Part shown: in pieces, positions 30,145 to 39,000 of the stretch | Numbering within the stretch: position 1 is the stretch's first letter | How the letters are laid out: each line of letters begins with the position of its first letter | Made by a program: the position numbers and the translations under genes | The notes under the pieces: model-generated | What the model was told of the DNA's origin: nothing | What the model saw: the letters and a program-made list of their open reading frames with translations, nothing else | Database searches by the model: none | Origin: Streptomyces sp. NBC_01255 | GTDB taxonomy: Bacteria; Actinomycetota; Actinomycetes; Streptomycetales; Streptomycetaceae | Length of the DNA: 64,000 nt | Assembly (NCBI RefSeq): GCF_036226445.1 | Contig: NZ_CP108474.1 | Coordinates: 496,001 to 560,000 of the forward strand | Reading direction: 5' to 3'

Positions 30145-30375
30145 TCAGCCTCCAGGCCGCCGCTCCGCCATCAGGCGGGCCACGTCGGCGAGGGTGCGGG
30201 TGTCCAGCAGTTCGTAGTCGTGGACCTCGATGCCGAACCGCTCGTTCAGTACGGTGGCGAGTTCCTGCACCGCCAGGGAGTCCAGCCCGACCTCGTCGCG
30301 GGTGGCAGTGGGCACGACGTCCTTCTCGCGTACGTGCAGGTCGCTGACCAGGATGTCCTTGAGTACGTCGTACAC
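30145..30375 (-). CDS. Free acyl/peptidyl carrier protein
   Basis: 76 residues from a GTG with AGGGAAGAG upstream. It is a single carrier domain: acidic helical protein with the phosphopantetheine site DEVGLDSLAVQEL (Ser near residue 36), followed by FGIEVHDYELLDTRTLADVARLM. The DSL form is closer to acyl carriers than to NRPS PCPs. With the LnmK-like gene in the same operon it may be the LnmL-type acceptor of a decarboxylated acyl group. The longer upstream frame lacks a ribosome site and was not used. Confidence 0.88.
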   Translation of the reverse strand: MYDVLKDILVSDLHVREKDVVPTATRDEVGLDSLAVQELATVLNERFGIEVHDYELLDTRTLADVARLMAERRPGG

Positions 30376-30430
30376 GGCTGGCTCTTCCCTCGCTGTCCTC
30401 ACCCGACCGGAAGCCGCGGGCTTGCGGCTT

Positions 30431-31468
30431 TCACGCACCACGAGCCGCCTTCAGAGCCAGGGCCACCTCGACGATGAGGTCCTCCTGGCCCGCCACGGCC
30501 TGCCTCTTGCCCAGTTCGAAGAAGACGTCACGCGGATCGACGTCCTCACGCCGCGAGATGTCCAGGACCCGGGTCTTGAACCCGGAGAACACTCCGGCCA
30601 GACCGCTGACGACACTCACCGAGTCGATGGTGGGCGGGGCCGGCATGAGCTCGCGCTCGGCGAGGTCGGCCGCGTCCAGCAGTCCGTACAGGTCGATGCC
30701 CGTCGAAAAGCCCATCCGTTCCAGCACGGGCACCAGGACCTCGAGCTGGGTGTTCCCCGCGCCCGCCCCGAAGCCCCGGGCACAGGCGTCCAGGATGTCC
30801 GCCCCCGCCTCCACCGCGGCGATCGAGTTCGCGACCGCCATCCCGAGGTTGTTGTGGGCGTGGAACATGACCGGCACCGCGACGGCTTCGCGCATGGCAC
30901 CGATGCGCTCCGTGACATCGGCCGGCAGGTAGTGGCCGGAGGAGTCCATGATGCCGACCGCGGTCGCGCCGAACTCCACCAGCCGGGCGCATTCGCTCGC
31001 CAGCCGTTCGGGAGTCGCCATGTGACTCATGAGAAGAACGGCCTGGGCCTCGACCCCTTGCTCGCGGAGGAAGCCCAGATGCCGTTCGGCGAGGTCTCCT
31101 TCGGTGCAGTGCGTGCCGATCCGGACCACGTCCGCCTGATGGGCGATGGCCCGTTCGAGGTCTGCGGTGGTGCCCCATCCCGGCAGCATGAAGACGGCCA
31201 TCTTGCTGTCGCTCAGGGCCTCTCGCACGACCGACAGCATCTCGTCGTCGCCGAGCCGGGCCTGCCCGACCTGGAGGGACGAGGCTCCCAGACCGTTGCC
31301 GTGCCCGACCTCGACCACCGGAACGCCGGCGGTGTCCGCGGCCCGTGCGTAGGCGCGCAGTTGGTCACGGTCCAGCTGGTGGCGGACGGCGTGATGCCCG
31401 TCGCGCAGGGACGCGTCGTGGATGAGAACCGGCTTTCCGGCACCGCCGGGAGATGGTGCCGCGCTCAT
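30431..31468 (-). CDS. 4-hydroxy-2-oxovalerate aldolase-like (DmpG/NikB type)
   Basis: 345 residues; ATG overlaps the dehydrogenase stop. It is a TIM-barrel pyruvate aldolase of the HMG-CoA-lyase superfamily: [15 protein letters not shown] near residues 17-31 (metal and catalytic residues), [12 protein letters not shown], the metal histidines in [14 protein letters not shown] and [12 protein letters not shown]. The C-terminal domain ([21 protein letters not shown]) is the part that channels aldehyde to the partner dehydrogenase. Family members cleave or form 4-hydroxy-2-oxo acids from pyruvate (or 2-oxobutanoate) and an aldehyde. In nikkomycin biosynthesis the homologous NikB works in the condensing direction. 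Confidence 0.92.
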   Translation of the reverse strand: MSAAPSPGGAGKPVLIHDASLRDGHHAVRHQLDRDQLRAYARAADTAGVPVVEVGHGNGLGASSLQVGQARLGDDEMLSVVREALSDSKMAVFMLPGWGTTADLERAIAHQADVVRIGTHCTEGDLAERHLGFLREQGVEAQAVLLMSHMATPERLASECARLVEFGATAVGIMDSSGHYLPADVTERIGAMREAVAVPVMFHAHNNLGMAVANSIAAVEAGADILDACARGFGAGAGNTQLEVLVPVLERMGFSTGIDLYGLLDAADLAERELMPAPPTIDSVSVVSGLAGVFSGFKTRVLDISRREDVDPRDVFFELGKRQAVAGQEDLIVEVALALKAARGA

Positions 31469-32358
31469 GACGTCTCCGTTCCGATGCCCGCCAGGCCGAC
31501 CGCCGCACACTGTTCGGCGACATGGACCGCGGCGGAGTTGATGATGTCGAGGTTGCCTGCGTACAGGGGGATGCGTCCGCCGGACGACGTGACCTCCGCG
31601 GCGACGAACACCTTGTGCTCCTCCACGACGCACGCGGTGATCCGGTATCCCTTGGCGAAGGCGCGCACCTGGTCGGCCGCGGCCGTCACGGCCGCGTTCA
31701 CCGACTCGGTGCCGAACCCTTCCCCGAGCATCGACATGGCGACTCGGAAGGTGGCCGGCGGCCTGGCCGGGCTGATGTTGAGGATCGCCTTGACGTCCTT
31801 GACGCCGGTGAAGTCGCGTACCGCGTCCTGCGTGGTCTCGATGTACTCGTCGAGATTGAGCCGGGTGGAGCGCCCGACACTCGGGCTGGCGGCCGTCGTG
31901 ACGACCTCGACGCACTCGACCCGGTGGCCCTGGGTGATCGCGTGCAGGATCGGTATCGAGGCCTGGCCACCGCAGCTGATCATGTTGATGTCGTCGCAGC
32001 CCAGGACTTCCGTCCCGTTCACGCTCGGAATCACCATCCGCCCCACCTTGCTCGGCGTCAGGTCCACGAGCTTCGTGCCCGACAGACTCAGGCGTTCCGC
32101 GTGCTCGGCATGGGCCATCGCGTTGGTCGCGTCGAACACGATGGCGAACGGCTGCGGAGCGTCCAGGAGGGACTCGATGCCGCGCGTGCCGATGGGAAGA
32201 CCGAGGTCGGCCGCCTGCCGCAAGCCGGGCGTCTTTTCGTCGCGTCCCACCACCAGGCCGCAGTCGAGGAACTCCGAACGCATGATCTTCTCGGCCAGAT
32301 CGACTCCGATGAGGCCGGCGCCGAGGACGGCCACGGGCAGGCGCCCGTTTCTCTTCAT
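31465..32358 (-). CDS. Acylating acetaldehyde dehydrogenase-like (DmpF/NikA type)
   Basis: 297 residues with GAAGGGAGAAG upstream of the ATG. N-terminal NAD site [14 protein letters not shown]; catalytic Cys in [12 protein letters not shown]; then [23 protein letters not shown] and the [15 protein letters not shown] strand typical of the DmpF family. These enzymes form a channeling complex with the DmpG-type aldolase and interconvert aldehydes and acyl-CoAs using NAD and CoA. Within a biosynthetic operon the reductive direction (acyl-CoA to aldehyde) is plausible, as for NikA. Confidence 0.92.
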   Translation of the reverse strand: MKRNGRLPVAVLGAGLIGVDLAEKIMRSEFLDCGLVVGRDEKTPGLRQAADLGLPIGTRGIESLLDAPQPFAIVFDATNAMAHAEHAERLSLSGTKLVDLTPSKVGRMVIPSVNGTEVLGCDDINMISCGGQASIPILHAITQGHRVECVEVVTTAASPSVGRSTRLNLDEYIETTQDAVRDFTGVKDVKAILNISPARPPATFRVAMSMLGEGFGTESVNAAVTAAADQVRAFAKGYRITACVVEEHKVFVAAEVTSSGGRIPLYAGNLDIINSAAVHVAEQCAAVGLAGIGTETS

Positions 32359-32409
32359 GGCTGCTTCTCCCTTCCCTGTCCAGAGGTTGACCTTGGGCGC
32401 GTCGGTGGT

Positions 32410-33204
32410 CTAGGCGTCGCCCACGTGCAGAGTGACGGTGCCCAGCCGGTCGAACTCGGCCACGAAGCTGTCTCCGGGACACATCGCGACCGCGGCGTGG
32501 AGGGCGCCCGTCATGATCAGCTGGCCCGCTTCGAGCGTCACACCGTGTTCGCCGAGGACATTCGCCAGCCAGGCGACCACCGCGACCGGATCCCCCAGGG
32601 CGGCGGCGCCCGCTCCGGTCGCCACGAGTGCGCCGTTGCGGGAGAAGGCCATGCCGATGAGGCGCACATCGCAGTCGTCGGGCAGTGCGACCGGCGGGCC
32701 GAGCACCACCGCGCCGTTCGACGCGAGGTCGGCGACCGTGTCCGCGAGGCGGATCCTCCAGTCCTCGATCCGGGAATCGACGATCTCGAGTCCCGCCATG
32801 ACGTCGGAGATCGCCTCGCGTGCCGCCGCCACGGTGACACCGGGCCCCTTCAGGGGCGTTCCGAGCCGGAAGACGATCTCCGCCTCGACCTTGGGCGCGA
32901 TGAACGCCCCGCTCGGCGTGGTGGCCCCGTTCTCGTACACGGTCGAGCTCAGCACCGGTCCGTAGTCCGGGGTGCTGACACCGAGCAGCTCCTGCATCGG
33001 GACGGAGGTGAGTCCCGCCTTGTATCCGACGACGCTGTCGCCGGCGGCCGTGAGCATCCCGACCAGTTCGCGCTGGATGGCGTATCCGTCCTGCATGTCC
33101 AGCGCCGGATGCTCGTCGGTGAAGGGAGGGATGGGGCAGCCCGTCGCGCGTGCCTCGTAAAGTGCCTTGGCCTTGATCCTGGCGTCGTCCACCGAGATGT
33201 TCAC
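32410..33204 (-). CDS. 2-keto-4-pentenoate hydratase-like (DmpE/MhpD)
   Basis: 264 residues from a GTG at 33204 with AGGAG 4 bases before it. An ATG at 33225 would add 7 residues but lacks a ribosome site. It has the fumarylacetoacetase-like hydratase fold: [33 protein letters not shown] (metal-binding Glu residues), [13 protein letters not shown] and [10 protein letters not shown]. It adds water to 2-oxo-4-enoic acids or removes it in reverse. It is the first gene of the nine-gene operon. A degradative trio is the ordinary reading. The lack of a ring-cleavage dioxygenase and the NRPS setting favour a biosynthetic use. Confidence 0.9.
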   Translation of the reverse strand: MNISVDDARIKAKALYEARATGCPIPPFTDEHPALDMQDGYAIQRELVGMLTAAGDSVVGYKAGLTSVPMQELLGVSTPDYGPVLSSTVYENGATTPSGAFIAPKVEAEIVFRLGTPLKGPGVTVAAAREAISDVMAGLEIVDSRIEDWRIRLADTVADLASNGAVVLGPPVALPDDCDVRLIGMAFSRNGALVATGAGAAALGDPVAVVAWLANVLGEHGVTLEAGQLIMTGALHAAVAMCPGDSFVAEFDRLGTVTLHVGDA

Positions 33205-33653
33205 TCTGCTCCTGTCAGAACACATCGCACCTGCCGCATGGGCCCGTCGGTCACCTGCACGCGAGCGTCTCCTCTTACGACGCGTCGCCGTTCACCCACG
33301 ACGCCGGCCCGCCTCTGACGGACTGCCACCGGCACCTGGGGAACACGAGGTCCATGACGTGCGGACCGAATCACTGGGATCAGCAGAGCGGATCCGGGCG
33401 AGGGGAGCACGGCCGCGAAGCCCGGGGCCCGATGCCTGCCCCCTCGTTTCGCGTCTCACCGTAGCCACGAAGTCCGCGCCGCAGAAGGTTCCATCCATGC
33501 CCACGGGTCGGGCAATTGGTCATATTCAGCACCCTGTCCCCCACGTAATCGGCAGGAAGCGATGCGATCCCCACGTCAAACGTGAGCTTCGTCACTCCCG
33601 GTTTCTCATGTTCGCCACCTGTGCCTGGAAATGCGCCATGGCGCCCCAACGTC
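33205..33653. promoter_or_regulatory. Intergenic region with the promoter of the nine-gene operon
   Basis: This 449-bp gap holds no supported gene: the short frames in it have no ribosome site and poor codon bias. On the minus strand it precedes the hydratase gene. Two copies of CCCCACGT (33539-33546 and 33569-33576, 30 bp apart) and an imperfect CACGT/ACGTG palindrome next to the second are candidate operator elements. I find no StrR-type site in it. I see no convincing terminator for the upstream regulator gene. Confidence 0.5.
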
Positions 33654-34730
33654 CTAACGGACCGCGCGCCAGGAGCTGTTCAGCGGGTCGGTCTCCTGCA
33701 GCCCGGCGGCCAGCCGTTCCCACTCCCTGGCGTAGTGACTCACCACTTCGGTGAGGGCCCGGGCGCAGTGCGGTGGGACGGAGGCGAGCAGCTGCTCGCC
33801 CGCCGCCAGCCCGTGGGCCTGGCCGTTGAGCCAGCGCAGCAGAGCGCGGCCACTGTCCGTGAAGCGAATCGAAGGATCGTTGGACAGCACGTCCATGGCC
33901 CGCACCCGGATGCGCGTGGTCCCTCGTGAGGAGGGGTCCGCCGGGGCCGGAAGGGAGGTCGGGCCGGAACACCGCTGGGACGCCGCGACCACGAGCTGGG
34001 CGACGTCCGCGGAGTCCTCGGGCACGGGCGCCGCGGCCGGCGCCCGATCCTCCGAGTCCGGGACGGCCGTTCCGGTCCGCAGCTCCTGCCGCAGGCGGTG
34101 CGCGGTACTCACGGAGACGCCGGCCTCCTGGGCCACTTCGCGCAGCGTCGCGCGGGGCCGTTCCGCCAGCAGGGACCGGGCTTTCTCCCGTCGCTCAGGC
34201 ATGTCCACCGGGCGCACCCGGCCGTCCCTGCCCACACGCGGGATCGAGGGATTCGACTGAGGAGATTCCTCAGTCGAACGTCTCCCCCGTACGGCCCCTA
34301 CCGTCTTCGGCGACACCCCTGTGACGGCGGCGATGGCCCGGTCGGACCAGTGGGGATGGGTCGCGAGGATGCGCAGGACCGCCGCCTTGCGGTCCCCGAG
34401 CGTCAGGGGAAGGCCATGGCTGATGTTGGCCTGCACCGACCGGATGAACAGGTCGGCCGACGGGCCGTCGACATAGTGGACCGTGATGCGGCGCTCCCCG
34501 CGCAGGATCGCGGCCCGCAGCCGATGCATTCCGTCGACGACGCGTCGCGTGTCCTGGTGCACGAGGATCGGCTCGAACGCGGTCCCGCTCTCCGCCAGCG
34601 CCCGGGCATGCCCCTCGTTCAGACCCTCCAGACGCGGTGAGTCCGCCGGCAGCAGGGATTCGACCGGCACTGTGTGCGTCGTCGACTGCGATTCGTCAGA
34701 CAACTGTTCACCCCTTCTGCCCAGCCTCAC
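33654..34730 (-). CDS. StrR-like pathway-specific activator (ParB/Spo0J family)
   Basis: 358 residues. The ParB-like N-terminal domain reads VPVESLLPADSPRLEGL, EPILVHQDTRRVVDGMHRLRAA (about 52-73) and VHYVDGPSADLFIRSVQANISHG. It is followed by a helix-turn-helix around 122-140 (AIAAVTGVSPKTVGAVR) and a second HTH-like part near 195-215 (REVAQEAGVSVSTAHRLRQE). This is the layout of StrR, TeiR and NovG-type activators of antibiotic clusters. The GTG at 34730 overlaps the previous stop as GTGA; a TTG at 34703 with AGAAGGGG upstream is an alternative start. A StrR-consensus inverted repeat lies inside the gene. It probably activates the Region 3 or Region 5 operon. Confidence 0.9.
   Translation of the reverse strand: MRLGRRGEQLSDESQSTTHTVPVESLLPADSPRLEGLNEGHARALAESGTAFEPILVHQDTRRVVDGMHRLRAAILRGERRITVHYVDGPSADLFIRSVQANISHGLPLTLGDRKAAVLRILATHPHWSDRAIAAVTGVSPKTVGAVRGRRSTEESPQSNPSIPRVGRDGRVRPVDMPERREKARSLLAERPRATLREVAQEAGVSVSTAHRLRQELRTGTAVPDSEDRAPAAAPVPEDSADVAQLVVAASQRCSGPTSLPAPADPSSRGTTRIRVRAMDVLSNDPSIRFTDSGRALLRWLNGQAHGLAAGEQLLASVPPHCARALTEVVSHYAREWERLAAGLQETDPLNSSWRAVR
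34251..34279. promoter_or_regulatory. StrR-type binding site inside the regulator gene
   Basis: Half sites ATTCGACTG and CAGTCGAAC are separated by 11 bp. The published StrR consensus is GTTCGACTG-N11-CAGTCGAAC, so only the first base differs. The spacer itself continues the symmetry, giving perfect 12-bp arms TTCGACTGAGGA around a 3-bp centre. In the streptomycin cluster StrR also has a site within its own gene, so autoregulation or roadblock control is plausible. Confidence 0.8.
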
Positions 34731-35089
34731 ACCTTCTCGGCCGGCACTGTCTCGGGGACGAACCCCCGATAGGTGGTGTACGAGAACGGACTCAGCAGCA
34801 ACGGAACGTGCAGGTCGCTCGGGTCACCTGGATGGTGGAGCGAGACGATGACTTCCGTGTACAGGCTGTCGACCGCCCGCTCGGCGAAGTACTCACCGGT
34901 GTCGAACACCAGCCGGTAGGACCCGTACGACAGGGCCTCGTCGCAGATCGAGCCGATCTTCCCCGCGCTGTCGGTCCGCGACCGGGCCACGGCCGGCCAT
35001 GAGCCGTTCTCCCGGGCGTGCAGGGTGACGGCCAGATCCGCGACCGGGCGACCATTCGTGGAATCGATGACCCGAACCGAGATGCTCAA
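34727..35089 (-). CDS. Transthyretin-like/5-hydroxyisourate hydrolase-like protein 1
   Basis: 120 residues, TTG start one base after the stop of a 23-codon ORF. The fold of transthyretin-related proteins is clear: SVRVIDSTNGRPVADLAVTLHA at the N-terminus, YRLVFDTGEYF in the middle, LHVPLLLSPFSYTTYRGF near the C-terminus. 5-hydroxyisourate hydrolases use a His in the first strand (THVLD), an Arg, a second His (HVPLLLSP) and a C-terminal YRGS. Here the first His is Arg, the second His is present and the tetrapeptide is YRGF followed by 10 extra residues. Purine catabolism is therefore unlikely, and a recruited or non-enzymatic role in the cluster fits better. It is translationally linked to the StrR-like gene. 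Confidence 0.85.
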   Translation of the reverse strand: MSISVRVIDSTNGRPVADLAVTLHARENGSWPAVARSRTDSAGKIGSICDEALSYGSYRLVFDTGEYFAERAVDSLYTEVIVSLHHPGDPSDLHVPLLLSPFSYTTYRGFVPETVPAEKV

Positions 35090-35090
35090 G

Positions 35091-35162
35091 TCAGCCCCAG
35101 ATGGTGTCGTCCGCGGTGTAGACGCCCGCGAATCCGGCCAGGGTACAAAGCAGAGCCAACAT
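35091..35162 (-). CDS. 23-residue ORF upstream of transthyretin-like gene 1
   Basis: ATG at 35162 preceded by GGGAG with 7-base spacing. The peptide begins MLALLCTLAGFAG and ends VYTADDTIWG. Its TGA is one base from the TTG start of the next gene, which has no good ribosome site of its own, so translation of that gene probably depends on this ORF. It lies downstream of a likely SARP box. It could be a small hydrophobic peptide, a regulatory upstream ORF or a peptide substrate; the C-terminal Thr-Ile-Trp-Gly is notable. Confidence 0.55.
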   Translation of the reverse strand: MLALLCTLAGFAGVYTADDTIWG

Positions 35163-35412
35163 ATCGATCTCCCATGCGGAAACTCGTGACCCGAAGGTCC
35201 GGGTGGACATCTCCAGTTCTAGTGAGTTCCGTTTTCGTCCTCCTACTGGAACGCTAAGTACTCGCTAAGCGTCCGTTGTCGGAGGGTGACCGCCGGTCGG
35301 CGAGGGGCGCGAGGAAGGGATCGCCTTCACCCGCCGCTGCCTCGTCGAAGTCGGCGGCACGGGATGACCAGGGTGCGGTCGCCTGTCGTCGTTCCTCGTT
35401 CGTGTGCCGCGG
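35163..35412 (-). promoter_or_regulatory. Promoter region with SARP-type direct repeat
   Basis: On the minus strand CTTAGCG occurs twice with an 11-bp period (35252-35258 and 35263-35269 as CGCTAAG on the plus strand). This is the spacing bound by SARP/AfsR-type activators. A possible -10 lies about 6-8 bp downstream (TAGGAG near 35241). It should drive the 23-codon ORF, transthyretin-like gene 1 and the StrR-like gene. The rest of the gap up to 35412 shows no gene. Confidence 0.6.
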
Positions 35413-35742
35413 CTACTGGGCGACGGCGCAGACCGCGTAGCCGTGTGGGGCGATCACGATCGGGATCTCCTGGTCCGTCTCCCACTCGGCGAACACGACC
35501 GAGATGTGACTGTAGAACGGCCGCATCCCGAGGGTCGTGAAGTACCGGTCCGTTTCCAGGATCAGCCGGAGCGGCCCAGGAGTGTCCTCCGGCAGGGACG
35601 GGCGGTCCAGCCGGCCGTCGCTGCCGGTCAGCCCGTGCCACACGGTCTGCCACTCGTCCTGGCGAGGTCGTTCGATGCGGATCAGCAGCCCGTCGACGGG
35701 CCGCCCATTGGTTCCATCAGAGACACACACTCCGAGTTTCAC
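35413..35742 (-). CDS. Transthyretin-like protein 2, degenerate
   Basis: 109 residues from a GTG that overlaps the stop of another 23-codon ORF as GTGA. It starts KLGVCVSDGTNGRPVDGLLI, shares the DGTNGRPV turn with the first paralogue, and has LRLILETDRYF matching YRLVFDTGEYF. Neither catalytic His is kept: the first strand has none, and HVPLLLSP has become IPIVIAPHG. The C-terminal YRGS is replaced by CAVAQ. It is almost certainly not a hydroxyisourate hydrolase. The two paralogues may form a mixed oligomer, since transthyretin folds are tetramers with active sites at the interface. Confidence 0.8.
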   Translation of the reverse strand: MKLGVCVSDGTNGRPVDGLLIRIERPRQDEWQTVWHGLTGSDGRLDRPSLPEDTPGPLRLILETDRYFTTLGMRPFYSHISVVFAEWETDQEIPIVIAPHGYAVCAVAQ

Positions 35743-35810
35743 GTAACACCGGCCTCATCGATTGCATCCTTTGTGGGACGGAACACCGGATGCGTCCCGT
35801 CTGCGAACAT
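35739..35810 (-). CDS. Possible 23-residue ORF upstream of transthyretin-like gene 2
   Basis: ATG at 35810, GGCGGGG upstream (weak site). The peptide begins MFADGTHPVFRPTKD and ends AIDEAGVT. The TGA overlaps the GTG of the transthyretin-like gene as GTGA. It is the same length as the ORF before the paralogue but has no sequence similarity, so the parallel may be coincidence. Confidence 0.35.
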   Translation of the reverse strand: MFADGTHPVFRPTKDAIDEAGVT

Positions 35811-35851
35811 CTGCCCCGCCGCTGCCGCGACGGTTCTTTCCTTCCTTCCCA

Positions 35852-35898
35852 CCGTCCGGCATCCGATGTCCGGACGGAGTTTCCCGCCGAAGCGGGAA
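35852..35898 (-). terminator. Double hairpin after the SARP gene
   Basis: CCGTCCGG (35852-35859) pairs perfectly with CCGGACGG (35870-35877) around a 10-nt loop. TTCCCGC (35881-35887) pairs with GCGGGAA (35892-35898) around a CGAA tetraloop. Both lie downstream of the regulator stop, with no T-run, as is common for actinomycete terminators. Confidence 0.6.
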
Positions 35899-36027
35899 TG
35901 ATGTCACGCGGCCGGAAGCCGCGCGGAAGTTCCGTTCCCGGCAGGCCGGTTCCGGTCCTCGGGCCACACTGCCGGGCACGGGGACGGCGGCATACCGCTC
36001 TGCCGCCGGTCGCCCGCGGCCCCGGCG

Positions 36028-39000
36028 TCAGCCCGAGCTCGCCTGTGCGTAGGCGGCGGCCGCGGCCGCGTCGTCGGAGGCCGCGCAGACGTCGCTCATC
36101 AGGCGCAGCGTCTGTTTCTGCCATCTGACGGCCTGCATCCGCTCGAAGATGTCCAGTGCCGCGGTGATGTGCTCCTTGGCGCGGTCGTAGCTGCCCTTGT
36201 CCGCGGCCACCTCGCCGAGCGAGAGCTGGATCCGGCCGATGGCCAGCGTCTCGTGGGCATGGGAAGCGATCACCATGGCCTGTTCCAGCATCTCGTAGGC
36301 CGCGCTGTGACTCCCCTGGCGTGAGCGGACAATGGCCAGACCACGCAGCGCGTAGCACTCGCCCACCGGGTCGCCGACCGCACGCACGGTCTCGAGCGCC
36401 CGTGTGAACACGTACTCGGCCTCGGTCACCTCGTCGATCTGCAGATGCGCCTCGCCCAGGCGGACCAGGATCTGCGCGCGCACCCGCCGGTTGCCCGACC
36501 TCTCCACCGCGGCCAGACCGGCCGCCATCGTCTGTTTCCCCTCCGCGATCAGGCCGCGGTCCAGATGGATCTGTGCCATGTTGCTCAGCACGTGCGCCTC
36601 GGCTGTCGAGTCGTTCACCTCGGAAAGCATGACCAGCGCCTGCTCGTAGCCCTCCATCGCCTCGTCGAGGCGGCCCTGGATCCGGTCGACGAACGCGAGG
36701 TTGCGCAGGGCCAGCGCCGTGCCGTGCACGTCGCCGACCTGACGGAACAACTCGCAGCCGAGCCCCAGACGGCGTCGTGCCTCGTCCAGCTTGTACTCGA
36801 ACATGTGGAGGGTGCCGAGGGAGTACAGCATCGCTGCCTGACCACGTCTGTTGTCGTGGTGCCGAGTGACCTCGAGCGCGATCTCGTGGGTCGTGCGCCA
36901 GTCGTCGAAGTAGCCGTACATCTCGAAGAGCGTGACCAGGGTCAGCGCCAGATCCCAGCAGAGCTCGTCGAGGCCCGAGCCCGCGGCCTGTCTGACCGCA
37001 GTGATCAGACTGGCCCGTTCGTCCTCGAACCACCCGAGCGGATCGGCGAGTTCGCGGTCGACGACCGACTGGTCGAGTGCCAGGCGCGGCGCCTCTCCGT
37101 GGATCAGCGTGTGGTCCCCGCCGTACGCCCGCCGGTGCGCCTCCTCGACCAGGAGCAGCCACGTACTCAGCACGCGGCCGAGCACGACGGATCTCTCGGC
37201 GGTGCTCTCGTGCTCGGCCAGGCACTCCTGGGAGTAGACCCGGACCAGGTCGTGCAGGCGATAGCGGGGGCGGTGGCCCTTCACCACCTCGACGTCGACG
37301 AGCTGGGCGTCCACGAGGAACTCCAGGGTGTCCTCGGCCTCCGCCACGGCGACGTCGAGCAAGGGAGCCGCGACCCAGCTGGAGAACTCCGCCGCCTCCA
37401 GCATGGACAGGCGCCGGAAGAGGCGCTGCGCGTCGGCCGGCAGGCTCTGATAGGCCATGGCCAGGCCGGCCCGGACGCCGACCCCGCCGTGGGTCAGTTC
37501 GTCCAGCCGCTGGCGTTCGTCACGAAGCCGGGCCACCATCTTGCTCAGGGGCCAGTGCGGCCGGGCGGCCAGTCGCGCCGCCACGATCCGCAGCGCGAGC
37601 GCGAGGTTGCCGCACAGCTGTATCAGTTGCAGGGCGCCGGACAGTTCGCTGTGGATCCGCTCCGCACCGAGGATCCGGCTGAGCAGTTGCAGCGCCTGTT
37701 CGGTGGTGAACACGTCGATCTGGACGGCGCTCGCGCCCTCCAGACCGGCCAGCCGGGACCGGCTCGTGATCAGGACCGGGCAGTTGGACGATCCGGGGAG
37801 CAGCCAGCGCACCTGTTCCTCGTCGATCGCGTCGTCGAGGACGATGAGCATGCGCCGGTCGGCGACGAGGTTCCGGAACAGTTCCGCCCGTTCCTCGATG
37901 GTCGACGGCACTGCCGAGCCCGGTATTCCCAGGCTGCGCAGGAAGCGTTCGAGGATGCGTGTCGGCAGGATCGGCTGGGCTGATGGTCCTCGCAGTTTGA
38001 CGAACATCTGGCCGTCGGGGAATCGTTTCGCCAAGGAGTGTCCGAGGTGCACCGCGAGGGTGGTCTTGCCGACGCCTCCCTTGCCGGTGATCGAGACGAT
38101 CCGCAGGGCGTACGACGTCTCCGTGGCGTCTTCCAGCGTCGCTTTGAGGCTGGCGAGCAGGTCGTCGCGTCCGCTGAAATCGGCGATCGCGCCGGGGAGC
38201 AGGCGGGGCACCGCGGGTGGTTCGACGCCCGTCACGGCCGCCGTCGGTGCTGCGGGTGTGGGTGCCGGTACTGGTTCCGGTGGCGCTGCGGGTGCCGCGG
38301 GCACGGCCGGTACCGCCCGCGGCGCGGGCGGGGCGCTCACCGGCGGCGGACAGTCCAGCCGGCCGGCCAGGATCGCTTCCTGCAGTCGGCGGAGCTCCTC
38401 CCCCGGCTCGATGCCGAGTTCGTCGATCAGCTCGCGCCGACCGCGCCGGTAGACCTCCAGCGCTTCGGCCTGGCGGCCCGACCGGGACAGCGCCACCATG
38501 AGCTGGGCTCGAAGGCGTTCACGCAGCGGGTTCTGCATGACCAGGTCGATCAGCCTCGCCACGAGCTGCTGGTGCAGGCCAAGGGCCAGCCGCGCGTCCG
38601 CCCACTGCTCCACGACGGCGAGCCGCTGTTCGTCCAGCCGCGCGGCCGGAGCCTGCAGCGCCATGCTGGGGGTGCCACCGTCGAAACACGAAGACCCGCG
38701 CCAGAGCCCGAGCGCGGATTCGAAGGCGGATGCCGCCTCGTCGAAGCGGCCGGCCTCCGCGGCGGTACGTCCGGCCGACGCGACCCGCTCGAAGACATGC
38801 AGATCCAGCTCGTCGTCCCCGACTTCGGCGAGGTATCCGGGCGACCTGGTCTGGATGACATCGGGCAGCCCGACCTTCGCCATGCTGGCGCGGACGATCG
38901 AGACACAGATCTGGATCTGGGCGCGTGCGGTGGGCGGCGGGGACACGCCCCAGACGGCGTCGACGAGGTGACCCATCGGAACGATCCGATTGGACTCCAG

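Noticed and set aside
30431..33204. Plain aromatic-catabolism (meta-cleavage) operon
   Set aside because: No extradiol dioxygenase, tautomerase or decarboxylase accompanies the trio, and it is operon-linked to a carrier protein, an LnmK-like gene and an aminotransferase; kept only as the alternative reading.
33380..33649. 89-codon minus-strand frame in the gap before the hydratase gene
   Set aside because: No ribosome site, poor codon bias and no recognisable motif; the gap is better explained as a promoter region.
34727..35742. Purine catabolism (true hydroxyisourate hydrolases)
   Set aside because: Catalytic His residues and the YRGS tail are altered, and no uricase or OHCU decarboxylase gene is nearby.
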